A DNA stretch of 64,000 bases. It comes from Quercus robur. Taxonomy: Eukaryota; Streptophyta; Magnoliopsida; Fagales; Fagaceae. The stretch covers positions 33,482,001 through 33,546,000 of the forward strand of contig NC_065539.1 of the NCBI RefSeq assembly GCF_932294415.1, in the 5' to 3' direction. A model generated the notes under the pieces. It was not told where the DNA came from. It saw nothing but the letters and a program-made list of their open reading frames with translations, and made no database searches. Shown piece after piece: positions 12,754-25,329 of this stretch; position 1 is the first letter of the stretch, and every line of letters begins with the position of its first letter. The translations under genes were made by a program, and so were the position numbers.

Positions 12754-13615
12754 CAGTGGCGGCTCCAGGAATTTTGTTTAGGGGGTTTATTAAATAATTT
12801 TAATAAAAAAAGAACTTGAATATATTGAGTTACTAACAAAAAAAAAATTAATACATGAAGTTTTACAATTTCCTTCTACAAGTATTCAAATTTTGAATTA
12901 TGAGTATCTATTGCCAATGTGTGTAGATATGAGCCTACAATCATTTTATTTTGTTAAGTTTATCTAACATTTTATTTTTATGCAGTTTTTATTATCTATT
13001 TGGTATTGTTTTTATAAAAATATTTTAAACTAAATGACTAAACTAAACTCATTGGAATTGTATTAATTATTGACGCACCACACTCATTTATACATAAAAT
13101 TATAGACTAGTGTCTACTTAACTAAACAAATGCTTGGACAATCACTAATTTTACTTTTTTTTTTCTTAAATTTTACTAACTTTGTAACAAAAAGTTATTA
13201 TAACATGATAACAATACACACACATGTAACAAACCATCTCTATTTCCTAATTATTAAATTATATAAATTTACATTATATTTATATTGTACACACAAACAT
13301 CCACACACATCATAATTCACACAAATAACATTATAACAAAAAGTAATGCACACAATCAATATTAGACATACTCACACACATAATATAAATTTATAAAAAA
13401 TAGTGACACTTACAATTCACAAACACTTACTCTTTATTCTTAGAGTTGAAAATACTTATAATAAAGGTGTGCAAAATTTAAGTCAGGGAGTGCAAAAATA
13501 TTTTTTAAAAAAATTATAGTATTAAACTAACAAAAAAAAATTATATATATAATTTTTTTTTTTTTTGAAGTCGGGGGTTCATTTGAACCCCTGGAATAAT
13601 GTAGCGCCGCCCCAG
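12754..13615. mobile_element. Second non-autonomous hAT-like element (0.86 kb)
   Basis: Starts CAGTGGCGGCTCC and ends GCCGCCCCAG, inverted termini matching at 8 of 10 bases. The flanking 8-mers are TCTCTAGA (12746-12753) and TCTTTAGA (13616-13623), one mismatch. A small inverted repeat GGGGGTTCATTTGAACCCC lies near the right end (about 13573-13591). The interior is AT-rich with no coding capacity. Confidence 0.6.
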
Positions 13616-13799
13616 TCTTTAGAAACAAGATATTTCAAAAAATCATATTGACATGAGCATCGGCATGGGAACAAAGAATGGTACAGGGTTTTACAGTGCT
13701 TGTGAAACACATAGTAAAAAGGACTTATGGAACCTATTTTCTCACTTTGAATCAAAGATGCAACTTGCCCTGGTGTTGAGTAGGCAATTTAACCAAAAT

Positions 13800-13801
<2 letters not shown>

Positions 13802-13895
<94 letters not shown>
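13802..13895 (+). repeat. (GA)n microsatellite, about 47 units
   Basis: A pure GA dinucleotide run of about 94 bp. The reading frame that crosses it is Glu-Arg repeat noise, not a gene. The length makes it highly mutable. Confidence 0.97.
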
Positions 13896-13897
<2 letters not shown>

Positions 13898-15170
13898 TGA
13901 TCTAAAGATCCAAGCATTTGGTGTAATCTTTTTGGGACATCTTACATGATTATGGATTTTTTGATATGGAATATAGTGGTATGTATTGGAGCATTTTAAT
14001 ATTAATTAATTACAATGAATTTATATGACAATATAAATGTAAAGATGTGTGAGTTAATATGGAAAATAATGAATTAGTGAAAATGTTTAATCCTACATTG
14101 AAAAGAAGAGAGACTATTTTATTCTTTTTAATTGTGGTGATTAATAGGCTAATATTTATTGATTTAGATATTAGGTTAGATAAGTGTGCAAGAGAGGTGA
14201 AGGGAGGAGGTGTTCTCTTTGTGGCAAGGGAAATATCCAAGTTGAGGCCTAAACCATTTAGGTTTGGATAAATGTGAATATTCAACAATGGAGCAAATGG
14301 CCTCACTAAAAGCCCTAGGCCCATACAGTACGTCTTCCATTTTCTATCATAGCTAGGGCTGTCCAGTGGCCCAAACAATCTGACCCGCTCGACCTAAAGG
14401 TCCATGGGCGATTCTGAATGCAAGACTCGGTCGGTCAAGGGTTGTGTTTTAAGAATAACCAAATAATTGGTTCGGGTTTTAGATTATAAAATATTTCACC
14501 CGAATAACCGGAACCGACCGAATTATGAATGAATATGTGGCTTCAGTAATTGGGTAACGTAAAGCAAGAGCATAAATAAGTTCAGACTTTTTTGGCACAA
14601 GTTCCCAATTTTCAAATCCAACATTTAAATCAAATCAAGATTCAAAATCTATGGTCACAATTACACTTTACATACTTATTTGAGTCATATCAGTAGACTC
14701 TTGTACAAATTCATATCAGTGATTTAGGGGCACAGGTACCAAATTTACAAATCAACCATTAAAATCAAAATTAATAACAAAATCAAATGGTCACAATTAG
14801 AGCTCAATCTCTTGATCTGATATCTCATATCTCTCAGACTTTCTCTCTAATCTCTTCACTAGTTCACTACGAAATCTTCACTCTTCACTCTTCTCTCTTT
14901 AAGCTTTGGTTTTCTCACCAATGAACAGACCAAACTCTCAAACTCTTAGTTCTCACTTCACTGCTCTCTACTCCAAAGTCCAAACTCTAGCTTCTCACAA
15001 CAAGTTCAAACCTAGCTGCTACCACCGCCAACACCCACTCCTCTCTTTGCCGCCGCCATCACCCACTCCTCTCCCTGCCGCCAATCAATATGGGTTGAAG
15101 AGATCATCCTTGTTTTTCTACCTTACTCAATTCTTACTTCAAACTGTTTAAGGTAAATATTCTCCTTTTC

Positions 15171-15174
<4 letters not shown>

Positions 15175-15205
<31 letters not shown>

Positions 15206-15235
15206 TCTTCTTCTTCTTCTTCTTCTTCTTCTTCT
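15175..15235 (+). repeat. Compound (CT)n(CTT)n microsatellite
   Basis: About 14 CT units pass directly into about 11 CTT units in the 5' leader of the hAT element, upstream of its transposase. Confidence 0.9.
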
Positions 15236-15865
15236 TTTTTTTTTCATTGATTTTATTTGTTATGGAAATCTACTATTAAAATCAAATAAACCCAAAATTT
15301 TATAATTTGAAACCCTAACCATTTTACTTTTGTTCTTTGTTCATTTGTTCATTTGTTTGATTAATTTTGTTCCTATTTTAATTTTATTTAGGAATTGAAA
15401 GTTGTCCAAGTGGGGTTTTTAGTCTTCAAATTTGAAACTCCAACACCCACGGTCTCTTTAAGGTATGATTTTTATTTCCTTTTGTGTTTTATGTTCAAAG
15501 TTGGGATTTCGTTCTCTTTTTTTTTCTTTTTCTTTTTTGTTAGAGTTGATGCATGTTACTTATGCTGTTGTGGTTGTTATTATTGTTTAATAAATTTTGA
15601 GCATCAATGTTTCTACTTTTATTATTTTAATAAAATTTCAAGTGTCATATTGTTTGTATCTGGGTTCTGTTTAGTTTTGTGTTTTATGTTTCGTGTTTTG
15701 TGTTGTGTTGTGTATTTTTTTTTTCTTTTTTCCATACGTAGGATATTGTTTTTCCTTTTTGGTTTGTGTGGTTATTATTATTATTTTTTTTGAGAAATTG
15801 GTTATTATTATTAATTGTTCTTGTTGTTCTAGTCTGCTAATATTTATATTTGATTTTTTTAGGTA

Positions 15866-18035
15866 ATGGAACCCTTCACTGATGCACCCTCTGTCCAAAC
15901 ATCAGCTGCTACACAAGTTGATGGTTCTACTACCACCCAAGCTAATGGTGCTATTACCACCCAAGAGGTTGCTACTGCTTCCTAAGCTAAAGCTGCTGAT
16001 GCTGAGTTGCCCCCAGTTCCACCTAGCTAGCAAAGTGAGTAAGATTGGTATTGGTAATGGTAGGAAAAAATCTATAGTTTGGAATCATTTTGAAAAAAAT
16101 AAAGGTAGAAGAGGATGTCTTTAAGGCTATATGTAATTATTGCCAAAAATCATATCATGTTGATAGTAAGAGATGTGATACTAGTAATTTGTTAGCTCAT
16201 GTACCAAACTGTCTCAAGAACCCTAATAAAGAAGATCTAGCCAAAGTGCAGAAAACCTTAGCTTTTGAACCCAAAAAGGATAAAAAAGAAGGGTTCCAAC
16301 TTGTGTCAACAACCTTTACAGTTGAGGCTTCTAGAAATGCACTTGCTGAAATAATTATAATTGATGAGTTGCCTTTTAGGTGTGTTGAGGGGTATGGGTT
16401 TAAGTCTTTAAGAAATATGTAACTACCTTGCAACCTAAGCTCCGTCTAAAGAATATTCCATCTAGTCAAACTGTGACTAGAGATGTGATTGGCATTTATA
16501 ATAGTGAGAGAGAGAAGCTAAGGAAATCTTGAAGGGTTGTGGGGTGTGTCTTACTATGGACACATGGACTTCTATTCAAAATTTGAATTATATGTGTCTC
16601 ACATGTCACTTTAGTGATGATGCTTGGAAGTTGCATAAAATAATTTTAAATTTTTATCAAGTTGAAGACCATAGTGGAGAGACTATAGGTAGAAAGATTG
16701 AGATGTCTTTGCATGAGTGGGGTATTGATGGCATATTCACTTTGACAGTGGATAATATTAGCTCAAATTTAACCACAATTAAATTTTTGCAAAGAGTAAT
16801 GAAAGATTGGAATGAGAGTTCTTGCACACGAGGTGTTGTGTCCATATCCTAAATCTCATTGTGAGGAAGGGTTTGAAAAAAATTGATGCATCTGTTGATA
16901 AGGTGCGTGAAGCTGTGAGCTACGTGAAGTTCTCGCCCAATAGAAATCAAACTTTTAGGAGTTTTATGGAGAGGTTAGGTATGGAGTCCAAGAGACTTCT
17001 TTGTCTAGATGTACCTACTAGGTGGAACTCGACCTATCTCATGTTAAAAATTGTTGAAAATTTTGAGAAAGTGTTCCTTAGAATGGACTTTGAAGATGAT
17101 GTTTATTCGTCGTACTTTAGGACCAAGGAAAATAGTGGTGGTTTGAGATCTCCCTATATGAGTGATTTCTAAAATTGTAGGGCATTTGTGACTTTCTTGA
17201 GGCTTTTTTACAATGCAACAAAAAGTTTTCTGGTTCTTTGTATGTTACTTCAAATGTCTTCTTTGATGAGATCTTTGTTATTCAGGAGAGTATTTCTCAT
17301 TTAGTTAAATCCCAAAACACCGTCTTGAAAAACATAGCCACAAACATGCAAACAAAATTTGAGAAGTATTGGGGAAAAGGTGACAAAATTAATCCTCTTT
17401 TGTATGTGGTTATGGTTCTTGAACCATAAAAAAAAAAATTGAGATTTTTGAAATTTTCTTTTTCTGAAATTGATGGGAATGCAATGGGGAAAGTGATGGT
17501 TGATAAGGTGAAAGATCTTTTGATTAAGTTTTATAATTTTTACTCTTCTATTCATTCACCAAATGTGCAAGAACCAAGTGAGAGTGAGAGGACACAAATG
17601 GAAGGCGATGCTAGTGATCCATATGTGATGGTTCATTCTCGATATGAGCATTTTTTGGAGGCTGAGCAATCTGTAGGTTGTAGTAATGAGGTTGAAAAGT
17701 ATTTGGCTGAAAATTGTGATGGTAGAAAGGATGTAAATTTTGAGATATTGGTGTGGTGGAAGGACAATTTTAGTAGGTAACAAGTGTTGTCCAAAGTGGC
17801 TAAGGGTGTGCTGACGATACCAGTTTCTATTGTTGCATCTGAGTTAGCATTTAGCACTGGAGGCCACATTGTTGATCCATTTCGAAGTTCTCTCTCTCCT
17901 CTCATGGTTCAAAACCTTGTATGTGCACAAAATTGGCTTCAAGCCAGAGTTTCGATTTCTCAACGCCAATCAAGGGATGAGGTAGAGAAGTTGGAGGAGG
18001 AATTTCATAATTTAGGTAATATATTTAAATTTTGA
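15866..18035 (+). pseudogene. Broken hAT transposase (zf-BED, catalytic core, C-terminal dimerisation domain)
   Basis: The start ATG at 15866 opens a Thr/Gln-rich leader that meets a stop after about 39 codons. A BED-type zinc finger follows (SIVWNHFEK, then CNYCQKSYHVDSKRC...AHVPNC, 16070-16220). Next come LTMDTWTSIQNLNYMCLT (about 16550-16605), LTVDNISSN with a probable catalytic Asp (about 16742-16768), LLCLDVPTRWNSTYLMLK (about 17000-17050), and the hAT dimerisation block IPVSIVASELAFSTGGHIVD...NLVCAQNWLQ (about 17818-17945). The pieces lie in several frames with stops between them, so no full protein can be made. The order is that of plant RICESLEEPER/Ac transposases of roughly 650-700 residues. 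Confidence 0.88.
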
Positions 18036-19605
18036 AACTTATTGTCTATTAATTCTTATTGAATGTCTCATGTATTCAAACAAAACCTCAAGTGCAGCAG
18101 CAAGTACCAGCTCAAGTAAGGATTCTAGCTCAGGCAAACAACCCTTAATTAGTATTGATGATTGATAATTGACTTGGTATGTTACTACCTTTGGCCCCTC
18201 ACTGTTATAAACTTGCTGTCCTTTCTAGTTGGTCTTGTATTTGGTACTAATGTATTATTTGTTAAATATTTTTGTCTATTGTAGGAGGAATCATTTATTT
18301 TGTAAAGGAGGTTTTGGGAACATTTTGGAAGCTCTTTTTGATATTGCTTTTCTAACAATACTCAACTCTTACTATTTATAGAAAAGAAATCTTAGTAAAT
18401 CTTAGTCCATAGGTTTTCTTTTCTATAAGTTATAGACGTATTAACTATAGAGTATTTGTCATTCAATGCTTTGGAAAAGCTATTTTTTGGAAATACCTAT
18501 GGTATTTCATAACTGTAACTAATTATATTACTAGGAACATTGTATAGCTAGCAAGCTTACTAACTTATGGTTTACTACTTTAAAAACTTACAGTAATCTA
18601 ATCGCCTTCTCTACCTCTATGGCTTACTAAGTATATATCTATTTATATATATAGATGGAAATATTGCAGTATACACTTATTAATTGCTTATGCTTGCTGT
18701 GGTTGACTTATTTGCTGCTAGAAATATTACTTGTTGTGTGGTTGGCAGGTTTAACATAGGTGTTAAGATTGGCTTTTATGCCTCTAGGTTTTCTTGAATA
18801 TATATGACTTGTTGTATTGAGTTACTGGCTTATTGCCTAGGTGCTTGTATTGTATGGATGTTTAATAGATCACAAGTGGTAAAAATAGGCATGTTTGTGT
18901 GTTGTTGTGTTTTGCTATTTTGTCCAGATAATACATTCTATTTTGTTGTGTTTATTTTTTGGTAGTCAATGCGTGGCTGTTTAACAAGTTACACTTCACA
19001 AGTAGTGAAAATAGGATTTTGTGTGTTTTGTTAGTTGTGTTGTGCTATTTTGTCTAGATTTTACAATTTATTTTGTTGTGTTTATTTTTTGTAGTCAATG
19101 TGTGGATGCTTAACGGATCACATGTGGTAAAAATAGGCTTATTTTGTGTGGTGTGTTAAGCTATTTTGTCCAGGATGTTTATGTCCTGGAGGCCCAATAG
19201 ATTTATAAGTAGTATAGTTGCTTAATATAAGTTTATCTTGAAGGCCCATTTAAATAAAAATAAATAAATAAAAGGGGCCCAATATGTTTTATATGAAAAA
19301 TTCAAAAAATATGATGTCCAAGTAATTTATAAAATTGCTAAACTCCTTAATTTGGGCTAAAAGGGCCAAAAAAATTAAACTAAAATAAATTTCGATAAAG
19401 TCTAGAAAATTGGCCCAATCTATGGCCTAGACCCACCTAATCGACAACTCCAACCCACCTAACCGATGACCCGAAACACCGGGTCCGACTTGACTGTTCA
19501 ATCGAATATGGGTCCAAGATCCAACCACCTGACCCAATCGAGAGTCGAGTTCGGTTTAGGCCCAAACCCGAACTGGCCTGACCCGTGGACATGCCTAATC
19601 ATAGC

Positions 19606-21445
19606 TACCGGCACATAATAGGTAAAGATGTCACATGAGTCCTATTGTCATGTCTCACTTCAAGAAGACTGTTAAAATTAATCAACTATGCTTTTATCTC
19701 ACTAATTCTCAAAGTCAAAATTCCAAAATGGGTGACAAAATTCAAGCTAATAAGCACGTATAATGTTCTTTACAAAATCCTAGCTAAGTTGATAGCAAAT
19801 AGGCTACATTTGGTACTATTAATACCATATTTTTTTCACTATTGGATTTTGATAGAAATTTCAGTCTTAAATTAAGGGATTTAATAGTTAGCCCTATTTT
19901 TATTTTTTATTTTTGTTTATTTTGCCAATTTTTATTGGGTTGACCAAATCTAGTTGAGCTTAACTAAAATTCGACAATTTGATGGATTAATTTTGGTCCC
20001 ATATTAAAGATCAAGAAATTCCCTTCAATTTGATTGTTCAAATTATCATGAGAATAAGAAAATTATCCATTTATGACCTATTTTATTATTCTTTTGGGAA
20101 ACATGCATATATATATATATATATATATATATAACTACTTTAGTTTCCTTTGAAATGCCATGTTGAATTTTTATGGGATGGTTTTGGTTGGATGAATTAA
20201 ATTTTTTGCACAAAAAAAAATCATTTTATTGATTTGGTATGTATGCCTTAAAGTCTTGTTTGATTTTTCACGGAATGTGTCTCATTATTTTTATTAGGTC
20301 CAAGTTAATGAGTGATATTGTGTTATTGTCTCTCAAAATGACGATTCAACTTATGATATCGTTCCACCTAGATCGGAGTTTTACATTTAGATTTGTCACT
20401 ATTTTTTTAAAAAAAAATTAAGGAAAAAAAAGAAAACCATAATAAGAATGAATAATACATTTTTTTGAGTGAACTAAAAATTTACATTTAATATAAAAGG
20501 TAAGAGAAAATACATCGACTTGGGTCCTAGATACAAATTAAGAAAGTACATGGCTTTGATTCCTAATTACATTAAAAAAAAATAAAAATGACATGATAAA
20601 GCCGAATCTAGAAACTATTAATCTAATATTAGATGTTAAGTTACGAAGTGGGAAGATGTTAGTCACCTACCTCGTTCAGTGAACTGGTCTTCTAGAATAT
20701 GATTGTCATGGATTCCTCATGCAATCGAAGCATCCAAACATGTTGTTATGTGAGAATAGAGAGAAAGGTTTAAATTTTGAAAAGGTTTTGTGAAAATTAG
20801 GGTTTTAGAAAAAATTAGGTTTTTGAACATGTGAAACCCCAATATAAGAATAGCATGCTTGATCTTAAATTACCCCATATTATCAATCACAAACATGTTT
20901 CTCGATGTCAAACCAATATGAGTTGTAGCCTAGCTTGATTTAAGGGATTATTCTTGCATTTATTGTTGGATTTAAGGATGGCCTTGAATATTCTCGAGGC
21001 TTTGGATGTGAGTGTATCATGTTCTTCCTTCATCAAGCTTGAAATTTGGGCAACACTTCTAGTTGATTTGATAACTTCATTTGGATTTATACTTGGAATT
21101 CAATGACATGGGATTTATGGCAAAATCAATGACATTGGAATTCCGTGTGATTGACTTTCATAGTAATGTTTTATTTTTATGGGGAGAATCGCATACCTTA
21201 TAAAGTTATACTGGTGAATTTTATATAGAAAATGAGACCGGTTATTTTTATGGAAATCATGTCTCATAATCGGGCTTTCAATATGCTTGGAATTGCCTCA
21301 TTTAGGTGACTAATAGGATGTGTCATTGATAGGATGTGCTCAAAGGCCGTGTGCCTTTGGCCACAGATAAAGGGCATGTTCAATATAAATGAAAGAAATT
21401 GAATGTATTTTTACATTTTTATCCTTTTAATTTTTTTAAAAAAAG
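19606..21445. other. Gene-free AT-rich stretch
   Basis: Contains an AT microsatellite (about 20106-20132) and several poly-A/T runs. A short LINE-like phrase (KILAKLIANRLHLVL, about 19762-19806) hints at another decayed retroelement scrap. No gene supported. Confidence 0.45.
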
Positions 21446-21450
21446 GGTAT

Positions 21451-22203
21451 TGTAGACATCAAAATTTTATGATATATTTACAACTGTCCAATTGTTCATA
21501 ATCATATATTTGTAATCAAATTAATCTCCAATTAATGACGTGGATGATCAGCAAATGAAATCAAGCCACGTGACAACATCAAATGAAGAAGCCATGTGAC
21601 AATGTCAAAAGAAAATACTCATATGGAAAGCTCTTATTAAATGGAAGACCAAATTAAATTCATAATTAACTCTCAATAAATGCTGAGAGAAAATTCCAAA
21701 TCAAATGCTATTGAGTTGCCTATAAATAGAGGCTTCTCATATGAGAAAAAGATGACAGACATTTAGAGAGAAAACTCCATTGACACTCTGCCAAAATAGA
21801 GAGTCATCTGACTCTCAAAAAAAAAAAAAAATAGAGAGTCATCTCTAAGTTCACAAGAATTCTATTGTTCATCAAGACTTATTCCTACTTCTTCAAACCA
21901 AAGTGGGGATTCTCCTTTAATTTAGTTCGAGATTAAGCCAACGGCTCTCGCATCAAATCAAGCATGTTCAACTATTCATTCAACTTGGAGACATCAAAGC
22001 ACGATTCAAGATCAAGCTTTATAGCCCCTTTGGATCGTAAAATTTCTTAGAGATCAAATCAGAGGAGTTTATTGTACTCTTTCATTGTAAAGATTCATAC
22101 AAAGGATTGTACTCACATATATATATAAATCAATACAAAATTAATTATTTGTTACACTATTTCGTGACCGTGTGATTTATCTTTTAAGAAAATTGTGTGT
22201 ACA
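21451..22203 (+). mobile_element. Probable solo LTR, 753 bp
   Basis: Begins TGTAGACATC and ends TGTGTACA (TG...CA). Flanking 5-mers are GGTAT (21446-21450) and AGTAT (22204-22208), a one-mismatch target duplication. A TATA-like CTATAAATAGAGG near 21721 sits where an LTR promoter would. No internal region is attached, so this is a fossil reduced to one LTR. The LTR superfamily cannot be told from this sequence. Confidence 0.55.
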
Positions 22204-22604
22204 AGTATAAATGTAATTTCAAATAAAAGTCAAAACTTTGTTAAGTGTATAAGTGTAATTTTATGGATTTGAATGAAAAGTTAAAAATAAAAAATTGGTA
22301 GAACCCATAGAAATATTTTCTCTTCACATTTCATTTCTCCATTCTATTCTCTTCTAACCAAACAAAGGACAAGAATTCATTTCTCTTCACTTCTCTCCTT
22401 TTTCCTCAAACCAAACATAGCCCAAAAGAAAATTACAAATATTTACATATGCTTTTTTTTTTTTTTTAAGGAACTTTACATATGCTTCTTTACAATAGAG
22501 TTAAGAATTCTAAAACAAGACATGGAATATATGGGTAAAAAAAACCATGCAAATTTTACATATGTTAACCAGAGGTGTGGGAGAAGGTAGAGAAGTAAAG
22601 AGAG

Positions 22605-23311
22605 GAAAAAATAAAAGGAAGAGGAGAGAGAACTCATGCCTGTTGAGTCAGTACAGTGGGACCCATGTGATGTTACAAAATTTGAGATTCTTAAAGTGAA
22701 AACTCTGTTGAGATTTTGAACCAAACAGTAATGGGTTTGAGTGACGGCTATTATGAAGTTTCAATTATGAGAATTGGGAAATAAGTTTAGAGTGATGAGA
22801 TATGAGCGATGAGATATGAGAATTGAGATATACACAACCCAAACAAGCCCTTGGAAGAGTGCAACCTTGTGAAAGCCTTCTCTTAAATTCCTCTAAAAAA
22901 AAGGAAAAAAGAAAAGAAAAAAGACTTCTTTTTTCCTAAAATTTTGAATTGGAACCCGAAAAAATAAAAGTAAGAGGAGAGAGAACTCATGCCTGTTGAG
23001 TCAGTACAATGGGACCCATGTGATGTTACAAAATTTGAGATTCATAAAGTGAAAACTCTGTTGAGATTTTGAACCAAACAGTAATGGGTTTGAGTGACGG
23101 CTATTATGAAGTTTCAATTATGAGAATTGGAAATAAGTTTAGAGTGATGAGATATGAGCGATGAGATATGAGAATTGAGATATACACAACCCAAACAGGC
23201 CCTTGGAAGAGTGCAACCTTGTGAAAGCCTTCTCTTAAATTCCTCTAAAAAAAAAGGAAAAAAGAAAAGAAAAAAAGACTTCTTTTTTCCTAAAATTTTG
23301 AATTGGAACCC
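22605..23311 (+). repeat. Direct tandem duplication, two copies of about 354 bp
   Basis: Unit 1 (about 22605-22957) and unit 2 (about 22958-23311) are nearly identical, from AACTCATGCCTGTTGAGTC (22631 and 22984) to AATTGGAACCC (about 22948 and 23301). The very few differences imply a recent duplication. Each unit contains tandem GATGAGATATGAG-type short repeats and an ACAACCCAAACA(A/G)GCCC end typical of plant MITEs. Confidence 0.9.
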
Positions 23312-23389
23312 AAGTACTTGAGGGCATATTGCTACTTTCACCAACACAACTAAAATAAGCCTTTCTGTAATCTCTACTCTTTATTGTTT

Positions 23390-23990
23390 TTTCTTGTTAA
23401 CATTGAGGACAATGTAAGTTTTAGGTTGGGGGGAGTAGCATGAGATGATTTGCATTTGGTTTTATTTTATGTTAATTTTTTTTTTAGGTTGTTTTTAGTG
23501 ATTTTTGTTTTTTTTAGTCCAATTTTCAAAAAAAAAAAAAAAAAAAAAAAAGAGTTGCTTTAACAGGAGTTTTAAGTCAAAGTTCTTTATGCTACTTCTA
23601 TCTAAAGAATTCCATTATTTTTCATGCTCAACTATTTTACACATGCACTTTAGCCACATGAACATGTTTATTGGTTGAGAGATAGAGATGACTTGAAAAT
23701 CTTGAAAATAAAATGTAGAGACTATTATTTTGAATAACTATCCCAATCCTTAAGAGATGATTTTAGGTCATCTTTGTTAATTTTGACCCTTTATTATTTT
23801 CTTTCTTGATACATTACCGCTAGTCACCAATTTGAGCCTATTATTTTAGTCATTCTTTCTCAAACCCTTTTCTAAAGTGTTCCAAGAATGAATGCAATCA
23901 AATTGTTTTATTGCGAAAAAATTGTGGTGAAATACTTGGAAGAAAAGAAGGCCTCACTCAAAAAAAAAAAAAAAAAAAAAAAAAACTAAA
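23390..23990 (+). mobile_element. Probable 3' fragment of a Ty3/gypsy-type LTR element
   Basis: The phrase AACATTGAGGACAATGTAAG followed by GGTTGGGGGGAGTAG (about 23400-23436) resembles the tract upstream of the 3' LTR in many plant gypsy elements. No LTR pair or coding domain is recognised here, so this is a fossil scrap of unknown extent, bounded by A-runs at 23529-23552 and 23961-23985. Confidence 0.35.
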
Positions 23991-25320
23991 ATAAGCCTCG
24001 GACTTCTATAAATGAATTACCTAACTTGACTTAAGTTTAACTGACCCTTCATAGAACTAGACACGATCATTTTTACAAAGATTAAATAATTTATAGGTTC
24101 TATATCTTTGGATAACTTAATCCCCTTAACTCCTTAACTCCTAAGATGACGCAGTGGACAAGATATTTGCACAAATAATATCCAAGTATTTTCTTTGTAA
24201 ACTACAAAGTAATAAAGAGAAAAAGATGAATAGACAAAATGCATTAAAAATATTTTAGATAAGGATTAGGGAGCTATCATTACTGAGTCACTTTGAAATT
24301 ATGTCAGGATAACAACACAGTATGATAGTGAGCTTCTTTAATAGTAACATTAATGTTTGTTTAAAGAATACATGTTATTTTTGTTTTTATGCATGATACT
24401 TGTAATGACATGTCATAGATTTGTGTGGGGGCATATTCAGCAAAAAAAAAGAAAAAAGAAAAAAAAAAAAGATTTGTGTGGCGCATACAGATCTGTTTAG
24501 TCAATGTTTAGCGAGAACATTCAATTGAAGGGCACTATTTACTTTCAAATTGTTTAGATGCATCCCCCTCCCCTGTGTGCTAACTTCTAATCTAACTAAA
24601 CTTTCTCAAATAAAAAAAATAAAAAAAATGTTAGATGCATGATAAATGATTAACCTGATGTGATTATTAGTAGATGCGTAAATGTCAGAAACTCCTATGG
24701 TTTGCATAAAACATAGAGCCAATATGTATTGTATTTTGGTTCAACAAAATAAATGATTAACATGTTATTTTCTGACATATATCTTTTTAAAAGAATCCTT
24801 GAGATTAAGAGGATTAACTAATTCAGAATCAGCAGGCACATTAATTTGCTGTCCTAAATAATAGTGATGGTACTAGGGGCATTAAGAATTTTATAATACC
24901 AATTGATGCATCATTAATTATAAAAAAAGCAATTATAATTTATATTTTTATAAATATTATATAATAAAATTTGTATTATTTTTAACAATTATTTAAACAA
25001 ATCATATAATTAATTAAATATAATATGTTATGTAACTAAATACAAGAAATGGTTTATCAATTGCACTTGGTTTGGAGAAATTTTCTTACGAATTGGTTTG
25101 AAAATAAAATATTTCATTTTTTAGAAATTAAAATTGTTGTATGTTGGTTTGGGGATAAATTATCAATTTCACAATTTGCTGGGGTGGGACTGTGAAATTC
25201 ATCTTAAAAAAAAAATCAAATCGTAGAATCCTCCAGATCGATACTACGCAAATATAGCCAAAAATTTGTCGGACGTGTAAATTCCGTGGCAATAATCATC
25301 AGCCTACTCCTACTTCACCC
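23991..25320. other. Intergenic stretch upstream of BAM1, nothing supported
   Basis: AT-rich with A-runs. No reading frame with a recognisable domain and no RNA gene. Confidence 0.45.
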
Positions 25321-25329
25321 TCAGGCCTC

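Larger units (their letters stand above)
14354..19597 (+). mobile_element. Full-length hAT (Ac/RICESLEEPER-like) transposon, 5.2 kb
   Basis: Flanked by the perfect 8-bp duplication ATCATAGC (14346-14353 and 19598-19605). The left end reads TAGGGCTGTCCA and the right end, read inward, TAGGCATGTCCACGGG: imperfect hAT terminal inverted repeats. Subterminal regions are rich in GACCGACC/CGGGT-type motifs in inverted orientation on both sides, probable transposase binding sites. Inside is a plus-strand hAT transposase remnant. The perfect duplication suggests a fairly recent insertion, although the coding region is already broken. Confidence 0.9.

Noticed and set aside
13653-13949. 98-codon frame
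   Set aside because: Mostly Glu-Arg repeats from the GA microsatellite.
14906-15151. 81-codon frame rich in Ser/Pro inside the hAT element
   Set aside because: No recognised domain; it lies in the element's 5' leader and could be chance or an untranslated exon.
19645-19875. 76-codon frame with KILAKLIANRL
   Set aside because: The phrase hints at a LINE RT scrap, but the surrounding sequence does not continue the domain, so it is not called as a separate element.
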